Of a stretch of 64,000 nucleotides of DNA, positions 63,310-64,000 are shown in pieces. Made by a program: the position numbers and the translations under genes. Every line of letters begins with the position of its first letter. Position 1 is the stretch's first letter. Origin of the DNA: Nocardioides eburneiflavus (GTDB lineage: Bacteria; Actinomycetota; Actinomycetes; Propionibacteriales; Nocardioidaceae); NCBI RefSeq assembly GCF_004785795.1, contig NZ_SRRO01000001.1, positions 3,162,001-3,226,000 on the forward strand. The letters run 5' to 3'. The notes under the pieces were generated by a model. It was not told the DNA's origin. It ran no database searches and saw only the letters and a list, made by a program, of their open reading frames with translations.

Positions 63310-64000
63310 ACGCCGAAGGAACCATCGTCGGTCGCAAGCTCTGCAAGAGCTTCGGCAGCAACCACGTGCTGCGTGGGATCGACTTCGAGGTCGAGGCGGG
63401 GGAGATCTCCTGCATCATCGGCCCGAGCGGCTCGGGCAAGTCGACGCTCTTGCGCTGCCTGAACGGGCTGGAGACCCTGGACCGCGGTGTGCTCAAGGTG
63501 AACGGGGAGCACTTCGGCTACGTCGAGCACCCGCATGCCTTCCACGCACTGAGCGCACGGCGCCTGGCCCGGCAGCGCACCCGGATCGGCATGGTCTTCC
63601 AGCAGTTCAACCTCTTCCCCAACCTGACCGCGCTGGACAACGTGATGGTCGGGCCGGTCCAGGTCAAGAAGGCCGCCCGAGCCCAGGCGCGTGAACACGC
63701 ACGCGCGCTACTGGCGAAGGTGGGGCTCAGCCAATGCGAGAAGCAGTACCCGGCACAGCTATCAGGCGGTCAACAGCAACGCGTCGCGATCGCCCGGGCC
63801 CTGGCCATGGAACCAAGCATCCTGCTCTTCGACGAGCCGACCAGCGCCCTGGACCCGGAAAAGGTCGGCGAGGTCCTCGACGTCATGCGCGACCTGGCCG
63901 GCGCCGGAATGACCATGGTCGTGGTCACCCACGAGATGGGCTTCGCCCGAGAGGTCGCGAACAACCTGCTCTTCATGGACGACGGCATCGTCGTAGAACG
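63306..64000 (+). CDS. Polar amino acid ABC transporter ATP-binding protein, 3' end cut by window
   Basis: At least 231 codons are in the window; the frame is still open at 64000. Walker [10 protein letters not shown] (about 39-47), Q-loop in [13 protein letters not shown], signature LSGGQQQR, Walker [15 protein letters not shown], and switch His in VVTHEMG identify the HisP/GlnQ type. The GTG start overlaps the permease stop. A longer loop ([19 protein letters not shown]) between the Walker A region and the Q-loop is unlike the compact members and may be lineage-specific. Completes the importer. Confidence 0.9.
   Translation, partial: MNAEGTIVGRKLCKSFGSNHVLRGIDFEVEAGEISCIIGPSGSGKSTLLRCLNGLETLDRGVLKVNGEHFGYVEHPHAFHALSARRLARQRTRIGMVFQQFNLFPNLTALDNVMVGPVQVKKAARAQAREHARALLAKVGLSQCEKQYPAQLSGGQQQRVAIARALAMEPSILLFDEPTSALDPEKVGEVLDVMRDLAGAGMTMVVVTHEMGFAREVANNLLFMDDGIVVE

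Overview
High-GC DNA with GTG starts and tight ATGA/GTGA gene overlaps. A mycothiol-type maleylpyruvate isomerase, a PaaX-type regulator and an Lrp-controlled bkd operon point to an actinomycete. A soil member of the Nocardioidaceae is my best guess (inference). No rRNA, tRNA or CRISPR array was seen. Most of the window is catabolic and aromatic-degrading; the last quarter is an accessory region.

Layout. (1) 83-4822: an FAD-linked oxidase, an extradiol (VOC) dioxygenase, a C-C-hydrolase-like alpha/beta hydrolase and a SnoaL-like protein; this looks like an uncharacterised ring-cleavage module. (2) 5152-10216, minus strand: branched-chain 2-oxoacid dehydrogenase E1alpha-E1beta-E2, a decayed SDR gene and a 2-hydroxyacid dehydrogenase. 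A divergent Lrp/AsnC regulator at 10312 faces this operon, and a perfect 15-bp palindrome lies between them. (3) 10990-15763: an SDR, an intact IS256-family element (12107-13560) with an 8-bp target duplication, a quinone-oxidoreductase-like MDR, and a PadR regulator divergent from a SnoaL-like gene with two tandem 15-bp palindromes between. (4) 16246-22864: a co-linear gamma-resorcylate (2,6-dihydroxybenzoate) operon, tsdT-B-A-D-C-R. Minus-strand genes at 22983-25614 for a 3-oxoacid CoA-transferase and a thiolase can take its product 3-oxoadipate to succinyl-CoA and acetyl-CoA; a LysR gene is divergent from them. (5) 26820-33201, minus strand: sugar-type ABC importer, cyclase-family hydrolase, NagZ-like GH3 glycosidase and HAD phosphatase, with a divergent TetR regulator and an inverted-repeat operator. 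(6) 34171-47839: a Tat-exported GMC oxidoreductase and an aldehyde dehydrogenase, divergent from a salicylate -> salicylyl-CoA -> gentisate -> maleylpyruvate -> fumarylpyruvate operon that ends in a PaaX-family regulator and a frameshifted MDR gene. The divergent promoter holds two copies of GCAACATT-N20-AATGTTGC.

(7) 48365-59015 is accessory DNA: small unknown proteins, a 124-128 bp repeat in three copies (two direct, one inverted), an SSB-like gene behind a ribosome-site-masking hairpin, DUF4192, a double-HTH excisionase-like protein, an IS110-family transposase with a structured 5' non-coding end, and proteins of unknown function including a degenerate M48-like membrane protein. No integrase, relaxase or FtsK/TraB-type translocase is present in the window. 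(8) 59175-64000: an orphan ferredoxin-reductase-like flavoprotein, about 1 kb without genes, and a polar amino acid ABC importer cut off by the window edge.

The most notable observations are the twin wide-spaced operators of the salicylate locus, the complete gamma-resorcylate-to-TCA gene set, the repeat family and RNA-like hairpins in the accessory region, and two genes broken at G homopolymers.
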